DNA of 64,000 nt from Ascoidea rubescens DSM 1968 (Eukaryota; Ascomycota; Saccharomycetes; Ascoideales; Ascoideaceae). Location: contig NW_017962928.1 of assembly GCF_001661345.1 (NCBI RefSeq), positions 130,934-194,933 on the forward strand. Direction: 5' to 3'. The notes under the pieces were generated by a model. That model saw only the letters and a list, made by a program, of their open reading frames with translations. It did no database searches and was not told the origin of the DNA. The translations under genes were made by a program, and so were the position numbers. Below are positions 21,837 to 32,420 of the stretch, piece after piece; position 1 is the first letter of the stretch, and every line of letters starts with the position of its first letter.

Positions 21837-22946
21837 TTAATTGAGAGGTAAAAAGGATTCATAAGAGTTCAATCTACTGATAATTGCGTCTGTGAATTCA
21901 TCAGTTGTTGCAGTGCCACCGATATCTTGGGTCTTGAATTTTCCTTCCATTATAACATGGTTAACAGCAGTTTCGATTCTAACAGCAAAGTTCTTGAGAT
22001 CCAAATGTCTTAAGAGGAGACAAGCACTTAAAATTGAGCAGACTGGGTTGGCCTTGTTCGCATCAGTGATATCTAAACCAGCATGTCTACAACCAGGTTC
22101 AAAGATGGCAAATTCTCTGCCAAAGTTGGCACCAGGAACCAAACCTGGGCCACCAACCAAACCAGTACCAATTGAGGATAAGATTGAACCATAGAGGTTT
22201 GGAGTGACTAGGACATCGAATTGATGGGGACGGGAGACTAATTGCATAGAAGTGTTATCAACAATCATATCAAAGACTTGGATATCTTCAGTCTTTGATT
22301 GGGATTCAATTGTTTCCCTAACGGTTTTTCTGAATAAACCATCAGCCAATTTCATTATATTAGCCTTGTGAATGATTGTAATTTTCTTTCTGTTATTTTT
22401 TAAAGCGAATTCTAGAGCAAAGTTACCGATTCTTTCAGATTTGTTTGCAGTGACGATTTTTAGACTTTCAACGACACCAGGAACAGATTGATGTTCCAAA
22501 CCAGAATATTCAGCTTCAGTGTTTTCTCTGATGATGACTAAATCTATGTCGTTCAATCTTGTATCAACACCAGGGAGGGATTTGATGTAAGTGACAGAAG
22601 CATAGATATCAAGGGCTTTTCTTAAGGAAACAAAGGCAGCATGAGAAGAGTGAACGATTGATTCAACGGTTGAGGCATGAGAATCACCTTTCCAAATACC
22701 CTTTAATGCCACTTTATTTCTTTTGATTGATTCGACGATTTTGGACAAGTTTTGTTTAGTTGATACGGAAGGATCTAATACTGGGGTTTCCCAATCGATT
22801 GGAACATTTTCTGATTTGAAAATTTTAACAACGGAATCAGTGATACTTTTACCAATATCATCACCAGGAATTAAAGTCACAGTGTATCTACCACCGTATT
22901 TTCTTGGTAATTGAGAGTCAGGAACTGAATCGAAATAAGAAGCCAT
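21837..22946 (-). CDS. IDH1: NAD-dependent isocitrate dehydrogenase, regulatory subunit 1
   Basis: This subunit of the mitochondrial NAD+-specific isocitrate dehydrogenase binds AMP and supports the catalytic Idh2 subunit in the TCA cycle. The 369 residues align along the full family: KYGGRYTVTLIPGDDIG, ENVPIDWE (an Idh1 rather than Idh2 trait), IDLVIIRENTEAEYSGLEH, HKANIMKLADGLF, VTPNLYGSILSSIG, FEPGCRHAGLDI and DIGGTATTDEFTDAI. The predicted start is odd: MASYFDSVPDSQLP is acidic and not a usual mitochondrial presequence. An in-frame TAA stands directly before the ATG, so a longer N-terminus would need an upstream exon, and I found no convincing one. The gene converges on TIF1. Confidence 0.93.
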   Translation of the reverse strand: MASYFDSVPDSQLPRKYGGRYTVTLIPGDDIGKSITDSVVKIFKSENVPIDWETPVLDPSVSTKQNLSKIVESIKRNKVALKGIWKGDSHASTVESIVHSSHAAFVSLRKALDIYASVTYIKSLPGVDTRLNDIDLVIIRENTEAEYSGLEHQSVPGVVESLKIVTANKSERIGNFALEFALKNNRKKITIIHKANIMKLADGLFRKTVRETIESQSKTEDIQVFDMIVDNTSMQLVSRPHQFDVLVTPNLYGSILSSIGTGLVGGPGLVPGANFGREFAIFEPGCRHAGLDITDANKANPVCSILSACLLLRHLDLKNFAVRIETAVNHVIMEGKFKTQDIGGTATTDEFTDAIISRLNSYESFLPLN

Positions 22947-24025
22947 TTATAATTGGAAAGCGGTAGAGATGAGAATAAAGAGTATAAAAGATAAAAGGGA
23001 TTATTAGGAATATGGAAATACGACCAGATATGGGTTTCGAATATTGAATAATGAGTAATAAATAATAAATAATAAATAAAGAGTAGTGTAAGAGGATATT
23101 TAATTATAATATAGTTATATATAGCAAATATAGTAAATATAGTAAATATAGTAGAGTCGTAAGATGAAGTATATGATATTGTGTGGATGAGGGAATATAG
23201 ATAAGAAAAAAACTGCAAATAAATTCTTTATATAAGTATTTGAAGAGATATAAGTGGACAAGAAAAGAAGAATATTTATATAAACGCAAAAAAAAAAATA
23301 GAGGAAACTAAGTTGGTTGAAAAGACCAAAAAAAGTTTAAAAGATGGAATAATGAGTGAGCAGTTCCAATAGCTCCAATTGCAGGCTACATGGGGCTGCA
23401 ATAGATATATAGACAAATAGTTTGGTGTCAGTGGATTCGATTGGCAGTGGGCTCTCGAAGCACCAGACAAGTTTTATTGTCCTGTAATTGCCCTGCAATT
23501 GCTATGGTGCTGCAATATTAATGCGACGGTATCACAGTGCCAGCTCTGCTACCGCTTTTCTATTCTAAACTGTTGGGTGATTATATTTGCGATCGAATCG
23601 AGCACAGTCTGGCCAATCACAAGTTGCGCTCGCACTGGCACCTTTGTGGCCGTCGGGGCCCTGAAGACCCAGCACGCTCTTGGTGGATTTCAGCCCAGAT
23701 CCGGCCCCAATCCAGCCCAGTCTACCTGGAAAACAACGGAAAACAGCCCTAACGGAAGGCAGGCTGCGCGCGCTGTCGGGGCCGGTTCGGGAGCACCGCA
23801 AGCACCGGTGGATAACCCGCAACCCGTGCCGGGGCGTCACGGGCTGCGGCACCGAGCCACGACCGGGACGTATCCGGGATTACAAGGGTAAGCAACGGTA
23901 AACAACAGGAACTGTTCACCTCGTGGGATTAAAGTGTGCTATGTATGCTATATATGCTATGGAGAACATGGGGAATCTGTCTCTTATATAGCGGTGCTTG
24001 GACCAGGGCAGTTTCTTTGGTGCGA
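22947..24025. other. IDH1 promoter region with a strong GC-rich block
   Basis: This 1079-bp gap separates two minus-strand genes. The part next to IDH1 is very AT-rich, with TATAGTAAATA and ATAATAA repeats. Positions 23600-23900 switch to a strikingly GC-rich block, then back. A CCAATCA word stands at 23613-23619. Inside the block GTGCCG and CGGCAC (about 23826-23852) can pair. Open frames of 70-130 codons exist on both strands here, but they overlap each other and resemble nothing known. Confidence 0.55.
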
Positions 24026-24364
<339 letters not shown>

Positions 24365-24372
24365 TCACGTGA
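24365..24372. promoter_or_regulatory. TCACGTGA E-box in the TMA7 promoter
   Basis: The 10-bp palindrome ATCACGTGAT (24364-24373) contains a perfect Cbf1-type E-box, RTCACGTG. It lies 142 bp upstream of TMA7. Cbf1 is known to bind promoters of ribosomal and translation genes in Candida-clade yeasts, which would fit. Other bHLH factors use the same core. Confidence 0.45.
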
Positions 24373-24373
24373 T

Positions 24374-25729
24374 ATGTACTGTTTTGTAATACTGCTGTGT
24401 CACCAGTTCGACTTTACCAGAGAACATTTGTTATACTTTTTTGAAAAAAATTGACACGCGCTTTTCAGATCGGAATAGTCTCGTGACTTTATTCAGCTTA
24501 ATCTCGGAACTGTTCTCATTTTAATTTTTGGAATAATGTTGGAGAAGACCAGCTTCGCATTATCTTCCCAAACAGGTCAACGATCCATGTTTACATGATT
24601 TGTTCTCTAATGGCTATACTTTGGTTTGATATAAAAGACAATTGAATTCCTTCTCTTTTTTTTCGATTTGGAAATTTTATTTAATCTCTCTAATGACAGA
24701 CTTATCATTTCTCTATTATGATTATTTTCTAACCATTTTCATTTGCACCTCAACGGTCTATATGGTCTTTAACTAATTCAGGCTGATTAGCTGTTGTTCA
24801 AGCATCCCTTAGTCACTGCTTAGTCAGATATTGTGGTCACGTTACATATATAGGGAAAAATTGATTACACTATCCGATCCTATTTATTATGTATATCAAT
24901 ACATTGATGGTATTGTCTTGTACCATGAAATTATTATAATAGAATTTTCCACAAAATGGCTGTTCTCTGGATAAAGTATCTTTAAATTCTACAGATTTGC
25001 TTGCATCAAAGGACGCTTTTGGATATATTGCACTCATTTATTTCGCTTTGTGGGTTGCCGTTTTCCATTCTGTCATTGAGCCGATGCTCCTTTGACGTTT
25101 TTTTCACAGATCACGACTAATCGGGAAACTTCTGTGTTTGCTGGAGATGCTCTTCCACACAAGGACTCCAGCTCCAGACGCATAGCAGATGGAATATGCC
25201 AGGGATCATCAACCACGCTCTATATACTGCCTATACTGGGCTACGCAGCCAAGTCGCAACCTCTCTCCAGGGGTCTGACTTCCTTAGACCCAGTGCAGGG
25301 TCTGTTCGCCGCGCCCAGCCCCACTCCCCATGCGAAAACAGCGCCAAACGCTCGAAACGCTTCCTCTACACAGCTCGATCTGTGTTGCTTCTCTCTCTTT
25401 TACCCCAGCATCCATTTTTCACTCTCTCACCATACATCCACCCAATCAGCGCCCGCCGTATCAAATCTTCCTTTAGTCTATCTCGCTATCGTCTTTGGAA
25501 TGCCATTTTATATAAACTCAATCCTTTTCCTTCGATTTTGTTTTTTCAATCAGACAACCAACAGAAAAAGAACGAACCACCAACAAAATTACTAAATAAT
25601 TGGATACTACTCTAGTTTTTATTAATTTTCTACCCACTATTCACTCTTCTTCCTCCTAAATCATTCTATTTTTTTTTCTTTTTGAGCTTTTTTGCATCTC
25701 ATCTAATTTCCTATATTAAATACAAAACA
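24374..25729. other. Long divergent intergenic region TMA7-CRC1
   Basis: About 1.36 kb without a convincing gene. Positions 25090-25480 are GC-rich compared with the flanks and contain CCAATCA at 25442-25448 and the inverted pair GGGTCT/AGACCC near 25278-25300. The final 200 bp before CRC1 are pyrimidine-rich, as in a yeast core promoter. Two overlapping frames of 139 and 167 codons cross the GC-rich part, but they lack ATG starts at their ends and known motifs, so I read the region as a long regulated promoter. Confidence 0.5.
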
Positions 25730-26611
25730 ATGGCTGACGAAGTGGATAGTGTCTTGGCTGACAGTGTATTACTCGAAAATGTCAAATCTTTTGCTGCCGG
25801 TGGTTTCGGTGGTATTTGCTCAGTTTTAACTGGCCATCCTTTTGATTTAATGAAAGTCAGAATGCAAACCAATTTTGCTTCATCTACCGTTTCTTGTGTC
25901 AAGAAAACCTTTGCTCAAGATGGTTTACGTGGATTCTACAGAGGTGTCATCCCTCCTCTAATCGGTGTTACTCCAATGTTCGCTGTCTCATTTTGGGGTT
26001 ATGATTTAGGTAAAAAACTTGTTTCTTATGCCTATGATACCGATCCTTCGAAATTCTCCATCGCTCAAATATCAATGGCCGGTTTTTTTAGTGCTATTCC
26101 AACAACTGCCATCGCTGCTCCCTTTGAAAGAGTTAAAGTCGTTATGCAAATCCAGGATGCCAAATCCCAAAAATCTTTAATCGGTACTGTCTCCCAAATC
26201 TTGAAAGAAGGTGGTTTAAGATCTTTATTTAAAGGTTCTCTAGCCACTGTCCTAAGAGATGGCCCCGGTTCCGCTTTATATTTCGCCACTTATGAATATG
26301 TTAAAGGTGAATTAACTAAGAGAACAACTGGTGATTCCGGCGAATTATCATTATTAGCTATTTCAACTGCTGGTGGTTTAGCTGGTGTTTCCATGTGGTT
26401 GGGTGTTTTCCCTGTCGATACCATCAAATCTCAACAACAATCTTCTAGTGTAAGCAAATCAATGGCTCAAGTCATCAAGGAAATCCTTAAAACTAAAGGT
26501 ATCAAAGGTTTCTTCCCAGGTGTTGGTCCTGCTTTATTGAGATCCTTCCCAGCCAATGCTGCTACTTTTGTTGGTGTCGAATTTGCAAAGGATTTTATGA
26601 ATAAATTATAA
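25730..26611 (+). CDS. CRC1: Mitochondrial carnitine/acylcarnitine carrier
   Basis: This inner-membrane carrier exchanges acylcarnitine, in yeasts mainly acetylcarnitine from peroxisomes, for carnitine. The 293-residue protein has the three-repeat mitochondrial carrier fold with signatures PFDLMKVRMQ, PFERVKVVMQ and PVDTIKSQQQ. Assignment to Crc1 rests on VIPPLIGVTPMFAVSFWGYD, FSAIPTTAIAAPFERVKV, LFKGSLATVLRDGPGSALYF and the C-terminal FFPGVGPALLRSFPANAATF, all near identical to the S. cerevisiae protein. The start is the ATG of MADEVDSVLADS; a TTG-initiated extension was rejected. With SPS19 and ACB1 it is part of the fatty-acid-derived acetyl/acyl handling represented in this window. Confidence 0.93.
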   Translation: MADEVDSVLADSVLLENVKSFAAGGFGGICSVLTGHPFDLMKVRMQTNFASSTVSCVKKTFAQDGLRGFYRGVIPPLIGVTPMFAVSFWGYDLGKKLVSYAYDTDPSKFSIAQISMAGFFSAIPTTAIAAPFERVKVVMQIQDAKSQKSLIGTVSQILKEGGLRSLFKGSLATVLRDGPGSALYFATYEYVKGELTKRTTGDSGELSLLAISTAGGLAGVSMWLGVFPVDTIKSQQQSSSVSKSMAQVIKEILKTKGIKGFFPGVGPALLRSFPANAATFVGVEFAKDFMNKL

Positions 26612-26955
26612 TAAAATAATCAAATAATTAAAATAAAATTAAAAATTAAAATTAAAATTAAAATTAAATTCAAAAACTAAAAATTAAACTTTAATGTCAA
26701 ATCTTATTTCAATTTTAATATCATTTATTTCATTAACAATTCTTGTTATTTTTTATCTTTCTATTTTGACTTTCTATTCTCTTGGTTATCTTTTTTGTTT
26801 TTTGTCATCATTATTTTTTTCTAACTTTTAACGATATTCATTTTAGTTAATATAAAAAAAAATATAATTATATATAGACTTAATTAATGTATTTTTTTTT
26901 ATTATATTATACTATACTATATTATATTATTATTTTATAACTTTAAGCTTCATCA
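26612..26955. other. Intergenic between convergent CRC1 and FAR11
   Basis: This 344-bp, extremely AT-rich gap has a short AAAATT repeat at about 26634-26670 and a TATTATACTATA-type run at 26900-26940. It probably holds both 3' ends. No gene is seen. Confidence 0.6.
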
Positions 26956-29900
26956 TTATTCATTATTATCACAATTCGATAACAAATCCATTTGCCTGGT
27001 GAAAAAATCTCCATCTCTTTTTTCATACCCTAACTTATCAATTCCATCTTCATATTTTCTCGATATATAAAATTGAACCAATGCTCTCATTGCCAATTCT
27101 TGTCCCTCACTATTTAATATCTCATTCTCAATATCCTTTCCAGTTAACCAATTATCCTTCAAATTTAAATCTAAATGCAAATAACATAGCGATATTAAGT
27201 CCATACTAATAGTCTTCCATTTTTTCCCATTATATGGTATGGTCTCTTTAATAATCTTTAAAATAGATTTATAAATATCTTTATTATACATTGATCCCAA
27301 AATACCTCGAAAAAACTCAGATGGTTGTCGATCTCTTAATATTGTTATTCTTTTAGTCTTCCCAATTATAGTCTTTTGAAGTAATTTCAATAAATTAGAT
27401 ATAATTAAACAATATCTATGATTAAATATTCTCCCACTGTCATCAAACCTATTTTTGATATATTCATTTTTAGGATTACCGTAATCTAAATGTGACATCA
27501 TATGATTTTTCTCAAGGTTCGATCCATCTAACCCATCACTACTATTAGAATCAATAATTTGTGGCGATAATGAATTGTCGTAAAAATAATAATCTTTGCA
27601 ATTGGTTATTTCGTCATACAACTCGTCCTCATTCTCGATTTCATTTTCATAGACATTTTCTAACCCATTATATCCATTATTATAACTTATACTAATTGTA
27701 TTTCTTGGTTTCTCATTTACTTGGTCAACTAACATTTTTCTTTTTTCTGATAACCCTTCGCATACTTTCCAAAATGAATGTTTATTAACATTTACTTCTT
27801 TATTCAACATTTTTTCCTTGAAATTCTCGTTAATCAAATACTCAAATACAATGGGTATAAAATTCAAATCAAAGATTAATGTTGTAAAATAATTAAATTT
27901 CAAAATATGTGAAACTTTAAAAAGATATGTCAACAATAATAATATGTTTGTAGACGATTTCAATGTAACTTCCTTTACTCTTAAAAATTCAACTTTGTCA
28001 ATAAATAGTTTTTCATCAAACTGAACATTTTGTGGTCCCTGTTGTTGATTTTTTTGTGTTTGAGGTCTCATTCCATTGAAATTAAAATTATAACTATTGT
28101 CAGGATAAAAATGATTGATTATATGATGCTCAAAATTATTTTTCATTTTGTCATAAGAATTTTCCTCCTGCTGTTTATATGATAAATATTGTGTTAATAA
28201 TTTATTTTCAAAAGTGTTATTATTATTATTGGATAATAAAACTTTGATTAAAATGCTAACCAATGAATTTAAACTTGGAAAAATCGTTTTAAAAAATTCC
28301 TCGATTCTATGTATTGACAAAATCTGATCTTTATAACCAGGAAATTTTTTAATCTCTTTTTCAACATCAGTAATATCAAACATGTCATGAGCATCATCAT
28401 CATCATCTAAATCAGCTTCGTCACTAGATTTTTTTAAAGGTTCTTGTTCAATCTCATTTTCAAAATCTTTTTCATAATTATGAACATACTCAGCAGGTTT
28501 AGGATTTTTTGGTCGATTAATTTTACTAACCCAACCTCTTTCTTGTTTCATAAAATTATCTCTTTCATGCCATAATTGCTTAATTCCCAACTTGAATTTC
28601 ACAGATTTGGAAAAAATCTCACTTGCTTCTTTAATAGAGTAAGGAACATTAGAATCTAATTCATCTTCTAGAGGATATATAAAAGGATAACTTTGATTAG
28701 TTTGAAAGGTTCTTTTTTGTTTGGGACCACCATTCATTCCATCCAATCCTGGTATTGATGGTGATAAAGAAGGTGATGGAGCCGGTGTAGCAATATGCAC
28801 GACGGGAGTGGGTAAAGAATTATTGAAAAACTGTGTGTTTAAGGTTCTAGCTGTTTCAATATATTGTGATAATGAAGAGCCATTATCAAATTGAACTGGA
28901 TATTCCGATTTGGGAGGTTGTATATTTGGATACCTTGCCATTAAATCCTGTCGAAAAACGTAATAATCTAAAGGAGAAGCAAATAATTTCTTTGGTTTTT
29001 TATTAAGCTCAGGATATTTATGTTTTTTGGAGGGTTTATAGAGCTTGGATTTAGTGTAATCATTGATGATTTCTTCTTCAGGTTTTACTCCAAATTTATA
29101 GTTTAAATATCTTTTTATTTTTTTTAAATCTTTATCGAAATTGATCACATCGAATTCAATTAATATTAACTTATTTATTAATAGAATAATATTTCTCATT
29201 CTATAATAAGATTTATGTTTCCATCTGAATTCTTCTAAAAAATGGACTAAATAAATTAAAATTTTTGATTTTGAAATAACATTGATAAAATTATCATGAT
29301 AATTTCTTCTTTCAGGTGATAAATCAAATTCATCAATTATATCTAAATCTGAATCAGAGATATCATCATCAGATTTATTGAAATCTTTATTTTTATTTGA
29401 AGTGTGATCATAGAATTCAAAAATAAAACAATTTAACATAAAGTAAAAATTAGTTAGATAAAAAAAATAGAATTTTAATATCGATTTGAAATCGTTTAAT
29501 TTTTGGTAATAGTTTTTAATTATTGGGTCTGAACTATTTAGGTTTAAATTGTTTGGATTATAAGTTGGAGGTAAGATTGGTAATTCGAAATTTTTAATAA
29601 TTTTGATAATTTTTTTAATTTTAATAATTAAGATTTTCAAGAAATTAGAATTGAATAATAATTTTGAATTTTGTTTCATTTGGTAGATTTGTTGTTTGGT
29701 TGAAAAACATTCGGCAAAATTACCCATTGAAATATAGGTTAAACAGGATAAAGAATCTAATTTCAATTCTTTATTAAAATTTGATTTATAGATGGTTCCA
29801 CCATCATCAATTAGAGAATTTGAAGATGAAGAAAAATTAGAGGAATCCTTATTGTGACTTTTAAAATAATAATCAGCAAAAGATTTATAGCCAGTAGAAG

Positions 29901-31398
29901 AGGCAGAGGAGTTTGAAGAAGCTGATTGAGGGACGGATGAAAATGGTGAGTTTATGGATAAATTGGGTTCTGTGTTGTTATCATTAGTGTTGATGTTATT
30001 ATAATTACGATTAAGATTTTTGTAGTCGTTATTGGTTTTGTTAATAGAATTTGAAGACAGATTATTTAAAGATAGGTTTTTAATTAGTTTATTAATGATT
30101 GATGTTTTCTTTTGATAAGAAAAGTTTATAAAGTTATTAAATTCAAGATGGTTGTTAAAAGCGTTTTTAATCAAGGGCAAATTTAGATGTAAATCGTTGT
30201 GAACAAACCAATCATTAAACTCTGTTAAAAAGTTTTCAAAAAAAATCTTTGAGTTGAAATTTATGGTTGAATTTCTGTTATAAGTTGAGAAATTGAAAGC
30301 CGGATCTAAAGAATTTGAATTGTTATAATTATTGTTATAAGTGTTGTAATTATTGGGGTTATTATTAGGATTGTTGGGATTATTAGGGTTATAGTTATTG
30401 TTATTAAAAGGATCCAAAAAATTCTGGGGAATTTGTTGAAATGGATTAATGTGATCGAATTCATTAATTCCACGATTCGAACCACCAATGGAGTTATTGT
30501 GATAAATTTTTCTTATTGGAGAATCCAAAATTTGATTGTTATTTTGAGAATTATAGTTGAAATAATTCATTGAGTTATCGTCTAAATCTATGTCATGGTT
30601 AGTTGAGTCATCTGGTTGAGTATGATTGGAGTGAATCATTGGAGATGAGTTTAGTGGGCTGTTGTGATTATCAATGTTTTTGTTGATTTCATTCTGGACG
30701 ATTTCATAAATGTTGGAATCAATAGTGTTTATGATATCGTTATGCTCAATATTTGTGTTATCAATGATATCATCAATGTTATCGAGATTGTTAGCATTGG
30801 TTTTGTTTGCTGTTTGCTGTTTGTTTTTATAGTCATTATTGATATTCATATGAATGTTGTGGTAATAAGGATCGTCCTTTTGAAGGTGCTGTCTTTGGAC
30901 GTCTTCAGTTAGATGTAAATTCAAATGGTTATTTGTGAAAATTGGAGCATTTCCAATATTGAAATTCAAGGCATTGGCAATTGGAATTGAATCGCTGTTT
31001 TCATTCAAAAAATTTGAGTCGTGGATGGATAAATTGCTTAAGTTTAGATCAGACAGATCAGGATCGTTATGGCTGTTATCAAAACCTTTATCATATTGAT
31101 ACTGCAAATCACCGAATAACGTGTCTTCTAAGTTATCGTTGGAGATGGACAAGTTATCGTCATCGCTATCAACATCGTTGAGATCTGAGTTTCTAAGGGA
31201 GTTGTGGTTGTTGTTGTAAATTACAGGATCTAGCAAGAGCTTGTCCATTGAATCGACAATGAACTGGCGAGCAGACAGGTTTGAGCCACTTGGAGAGGGG
31301 AGCATTGGACCTGGAGAGACGTAGGAGCTGACAGAAGAGGAAGATGAAGAAGAAGCATTCTTCCTGGTGTTAGAGGCACCTATTTCTGGCTTGTCCAT
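26956..31398 (-). CDS. FAR11: Far11/STRIP-family protein (STRIPAK-like complex)
   Basis: Far11 belongs to the Far3-7-8-9-10-11 complex, the yeast STRIPAK counterpart, which acts in pheromone arrest and PP2A/TORC2 signalling at ER and mitochondrial membranes. The product is 1480 residues, against 953 in S. cerevisiae; the extra length is an Asn/Asp/His-rich N-terminal 500 residues. The N1221 (Far11/STRP N-terminal) domain is recognisable at about 690-900, with EEFRWKHKSYYRMRNIILLINKLI and DYYVFRQDLMARYPNIQPPK, the latter close to the family FRQE...KYP.y.PP pattern. A second conserved helical region (DUF3402 type) covers about 1020-1470. The call rests on motif recall rather than alignment, and low complexity makes it less secure than neighbouring calls. 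Confidence 0.75.
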   Translation of the reverse strand: MDKPEIGASNTRKNASSSSSSSVSSYVSPGPMLPSPSGSNLSARQFIVDSMDKLLLDPVIYNNNHNSLRNSDLNDVDSDDDNLSISNDNLEDTLFGDLQYQYDKGFDNSHNDPDLSDLNLSNLSIHDSNFLNENSDSIPIANALNFNIGNAPIFTNNHLNLHLTEDVQRQHLQKDDPYYHNIHMNINNDYKNKQQTANKTNANNLDNIDDIIDNTNIEHNDIINTIDSNIYEIVQNEINKNIDNHNSPLNSSPMIHSNHTQPDDSTNHDIDLDDNSMNYFNYNSQNNNQILDSPIRKIYHNNSIGGSNRGINEFDHINPFQQIPQNFLDPFNNNNYNPNNPNNPNNNPNNYNTYNNNYNNSNSLDPAFNFSTYNRNSTINFNSKIFFENFLTEFNDWFVHNDLHLNLPLIKNAFNNHLEFNNFINFSYQKKTSIINKLIKNLSLNNLSSNSINKTNNDYKNLNRNYNNINTNDNNTEPNLSINSPFSSVPQSASSNSSASSTGYKSFADYYFKSHNKDSSNFSSSSNSLIDDGGTIYKSNFNKELKLDSLSCLTYISMGNFAECFSTKQQIYQMKQNSKLLFNSNFLKILIIKIKKIIKIIKNFELPILPPTYNPNNLNLNSSDPIIKNYYQKLNDFKSILKFYFFYLTNFYFMLNCFIFEFYDHTSNKNKDFNKSDDDISDSDLDIIDEFDLSPERRNYHDNFINVISKSKILIYLVHFLEEFRWKHKSYYRMRNIILLINKLILIEFDVINFDKDLKKIKRYLNYKFGVKPEEEIINDYTKSKLYKPSKKHKYPELNKKPKKLFASPLDYYVFRQDLMARYPNIQPPKSEYPVQFDNGSSLSQYIETARTLNTQFFNNSLPTPVVHIATPAPSPSLSPSIPGLDGMNGGPKQKRTFQTNQSYPFIYPLEDELDSNVPYSIKEASEIFSKSVKFKLGIKQLWHERDNFMKQERGWVSKINRPKNPKPAEYVHNYEKDFENEIEQEPLKKSSDEADLDDDDDAHDMFDITDVEKEIKKFPGYKDQILSIHRIEEFFKTIFPSLNSLVSILIKVLLSNNNNNTFENKLLTQYLSYKQQEENSYDKMKNNFEHHIINHFYPDNSYNFNFNGMRPQTQKNQQQGPQNVQFDEKLFIDKVEFLRVKEVTLKSSTNILLLLTYLFKVSHILKFNYFTTLIFDLNFIPIVFEYLINENFKEKMLNKEVNVNKHSFWKVCEGLSEKRKMLVDQVNEKPRNTISISYNNGYNGLENVYENEIENEDELYDEITNCKDYYFYDNSLSPQIIDSNSSDGLDGSNLEKNHMMSHLDYGNPKNEYIKNRFDDSGRIFNHRYCLIISNLLKLLQKTIIGKTKRITILRDRQPSEFFRGILGSMYNKDIYKSILKIIKETIPYNGKKWKTISMDLISLCYLHLDLNLKDNWLTGKDIENEILNSEGQELAMRALVQFYISRKYEDGIDKLGYEKRDGDFFTRQMDLLSNCDNNE

Positions 31399-31742
31399 TT
31401 CTGCTGTTTCTACTGTTTCTGCTGCTTCTGCTGCGTGGAGTCTCAGCGCTTAAATTGTCGTGCTGTTGCGGACGTAAACCGTCCGCCTGAAGGGGCCGTG
31501 CTGAAAATCGCAAACGGAAACCAGCATCCTGTGCACGGACTCCTACAGTGAGGATTTGAGGCGGAGAGGCACGGATTTGGCATGGTGGAATTGATGACAT
31601 TTAATTCAAATTGATCAAGAGTCCAGAGATAATACTAGAGAATAGAGCGAATCGTATTTCAGTGTTACAACATTAATGTTATTTGACAGGCAGAATAACA
31701 TTATCTCATATTTTTCTTATCAATTTATTCAATCAGTATTAA
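31399..31742. promoter_or_regulatory. Divergent promoter FAR11 / LSM12-like
   Basis: This 344-bp spacer lies between divergent genes. The half nearest FAR11 is GC-richer (31420-31590). Read on the minus strand, the FAR11 leader contains CAGCAGAAACAG-type repeats directly before the ATG. No specific factor site was recognised. Confidence 0.4.
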
Positions 31743-32420
31743 ATGGCACACAAAGCTCAACAACCATCGTTAGAATCACTATTGGGTTTGAGAATTAAAT
31801 TAGTTACAATATTGGATACAATTATCATTGGAAAATTTTACTCGTTTTCAAATAATAACAATACTTTAACTATTATAGAAGAGTCTTCGATAACCGAAAA
31901 TATTGAAGCAAACAGTAATAACAGCATTAGCAACACTAACAAGAATAAAAATAAGAACACGAGTATAGCTAGCAGCAATTCGAATACAATTAACAATACC
32001 AGTAAAGACACAGATAAAGACACCGATAAAAATATATTTAATTTTAGAATTATCAAGACGTCATTTATTAAAACGATCACTCCAATTACTGCACAATCGG
32101 TTAACAATTTAGGTGCAAACACAAATACAAATCCAAAAGGCAACAAGAACAAAAACAAAAAGAACAACAAAAACAATTTGAATAATAGCAACAACAGCAA
32201 CACAAATACTAATACTGTTGCTAATAATAACAATAATAACAATAATAACAGTAATAATAATAATATTAAAAATTTAAATAATATAGAAAAATTCACATTC
32301 AAGTCAATTGAGCCAAAGATCAATTATATTGATATTGCCTCATACAAAAAGCAAAACCAGGTTCAAAACCAATTGAACAAAAACAAAAATAAGAATGAAA
32401 GTGTGGTAAAGGGTGGTTAA
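31743..32420 (+). CDS. LSM12: LSM12-like protein, Lsm domain only
   Basis: The N-terminus SLESLLGLRIKLVTILDTIIIGKFYSFSNNNNTLTI matches the start of yeast Lsm12 (LEQTLGFRIKVTNVLDVV.EGRLYSF). Lsm12 is a ribosome-associated RNA-binding protein with an Lsm domain followed by an anticodon-binding-like (AD) domain. Here the Lsm strand pair is split by an Asn/Ser/Lys insert, resuming at FNFRIIKTSFIKTITPI. After another Asn-rich insert comes KINYIDIASYKKQ, and the protein stops at 225 residues without the AD domain. The sequence after the stop does not look coding. It may be a genuinely short protein, a truncated gene, or carry a missed intron. The Lsm part is clear; the symbol is less sure. Confidence 0.65.
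   Translation: MAHKAQQPSLESLLGLRIKLVTILDTIIIGKFYSFSNNNNTLTIIEESSITENIEANSNNSISNTNKNKNKNTSIASSNSNTINNTSKDTDKDTDKNIFNFRIIKTSFIKTITPITAQSVNNLGANTNTNPKGNKNKNKKNNKNNLNNSNNSNTNTNTVANNNNNNNNNSNNNNIKNLNNIEKFTFKSIEPKINYIDIASYKKQNQVQNQLNKNKNKNESVVKGG

Noticed and set aside
23499-23901. Overlapping frames of 71-130 codons on both strands
   Set aside because: They lie in a GC-rich block where stops are rare, overlap each other, mostly lack a sensible ATG, and show no known motif.
25092-25615. Frames of 167 and 139 codons before CRC1
   Set aside because: They open without an ATG at their ends, overlap in different frames, and sit in the GC-rich promoter; no protein similarity recognised.
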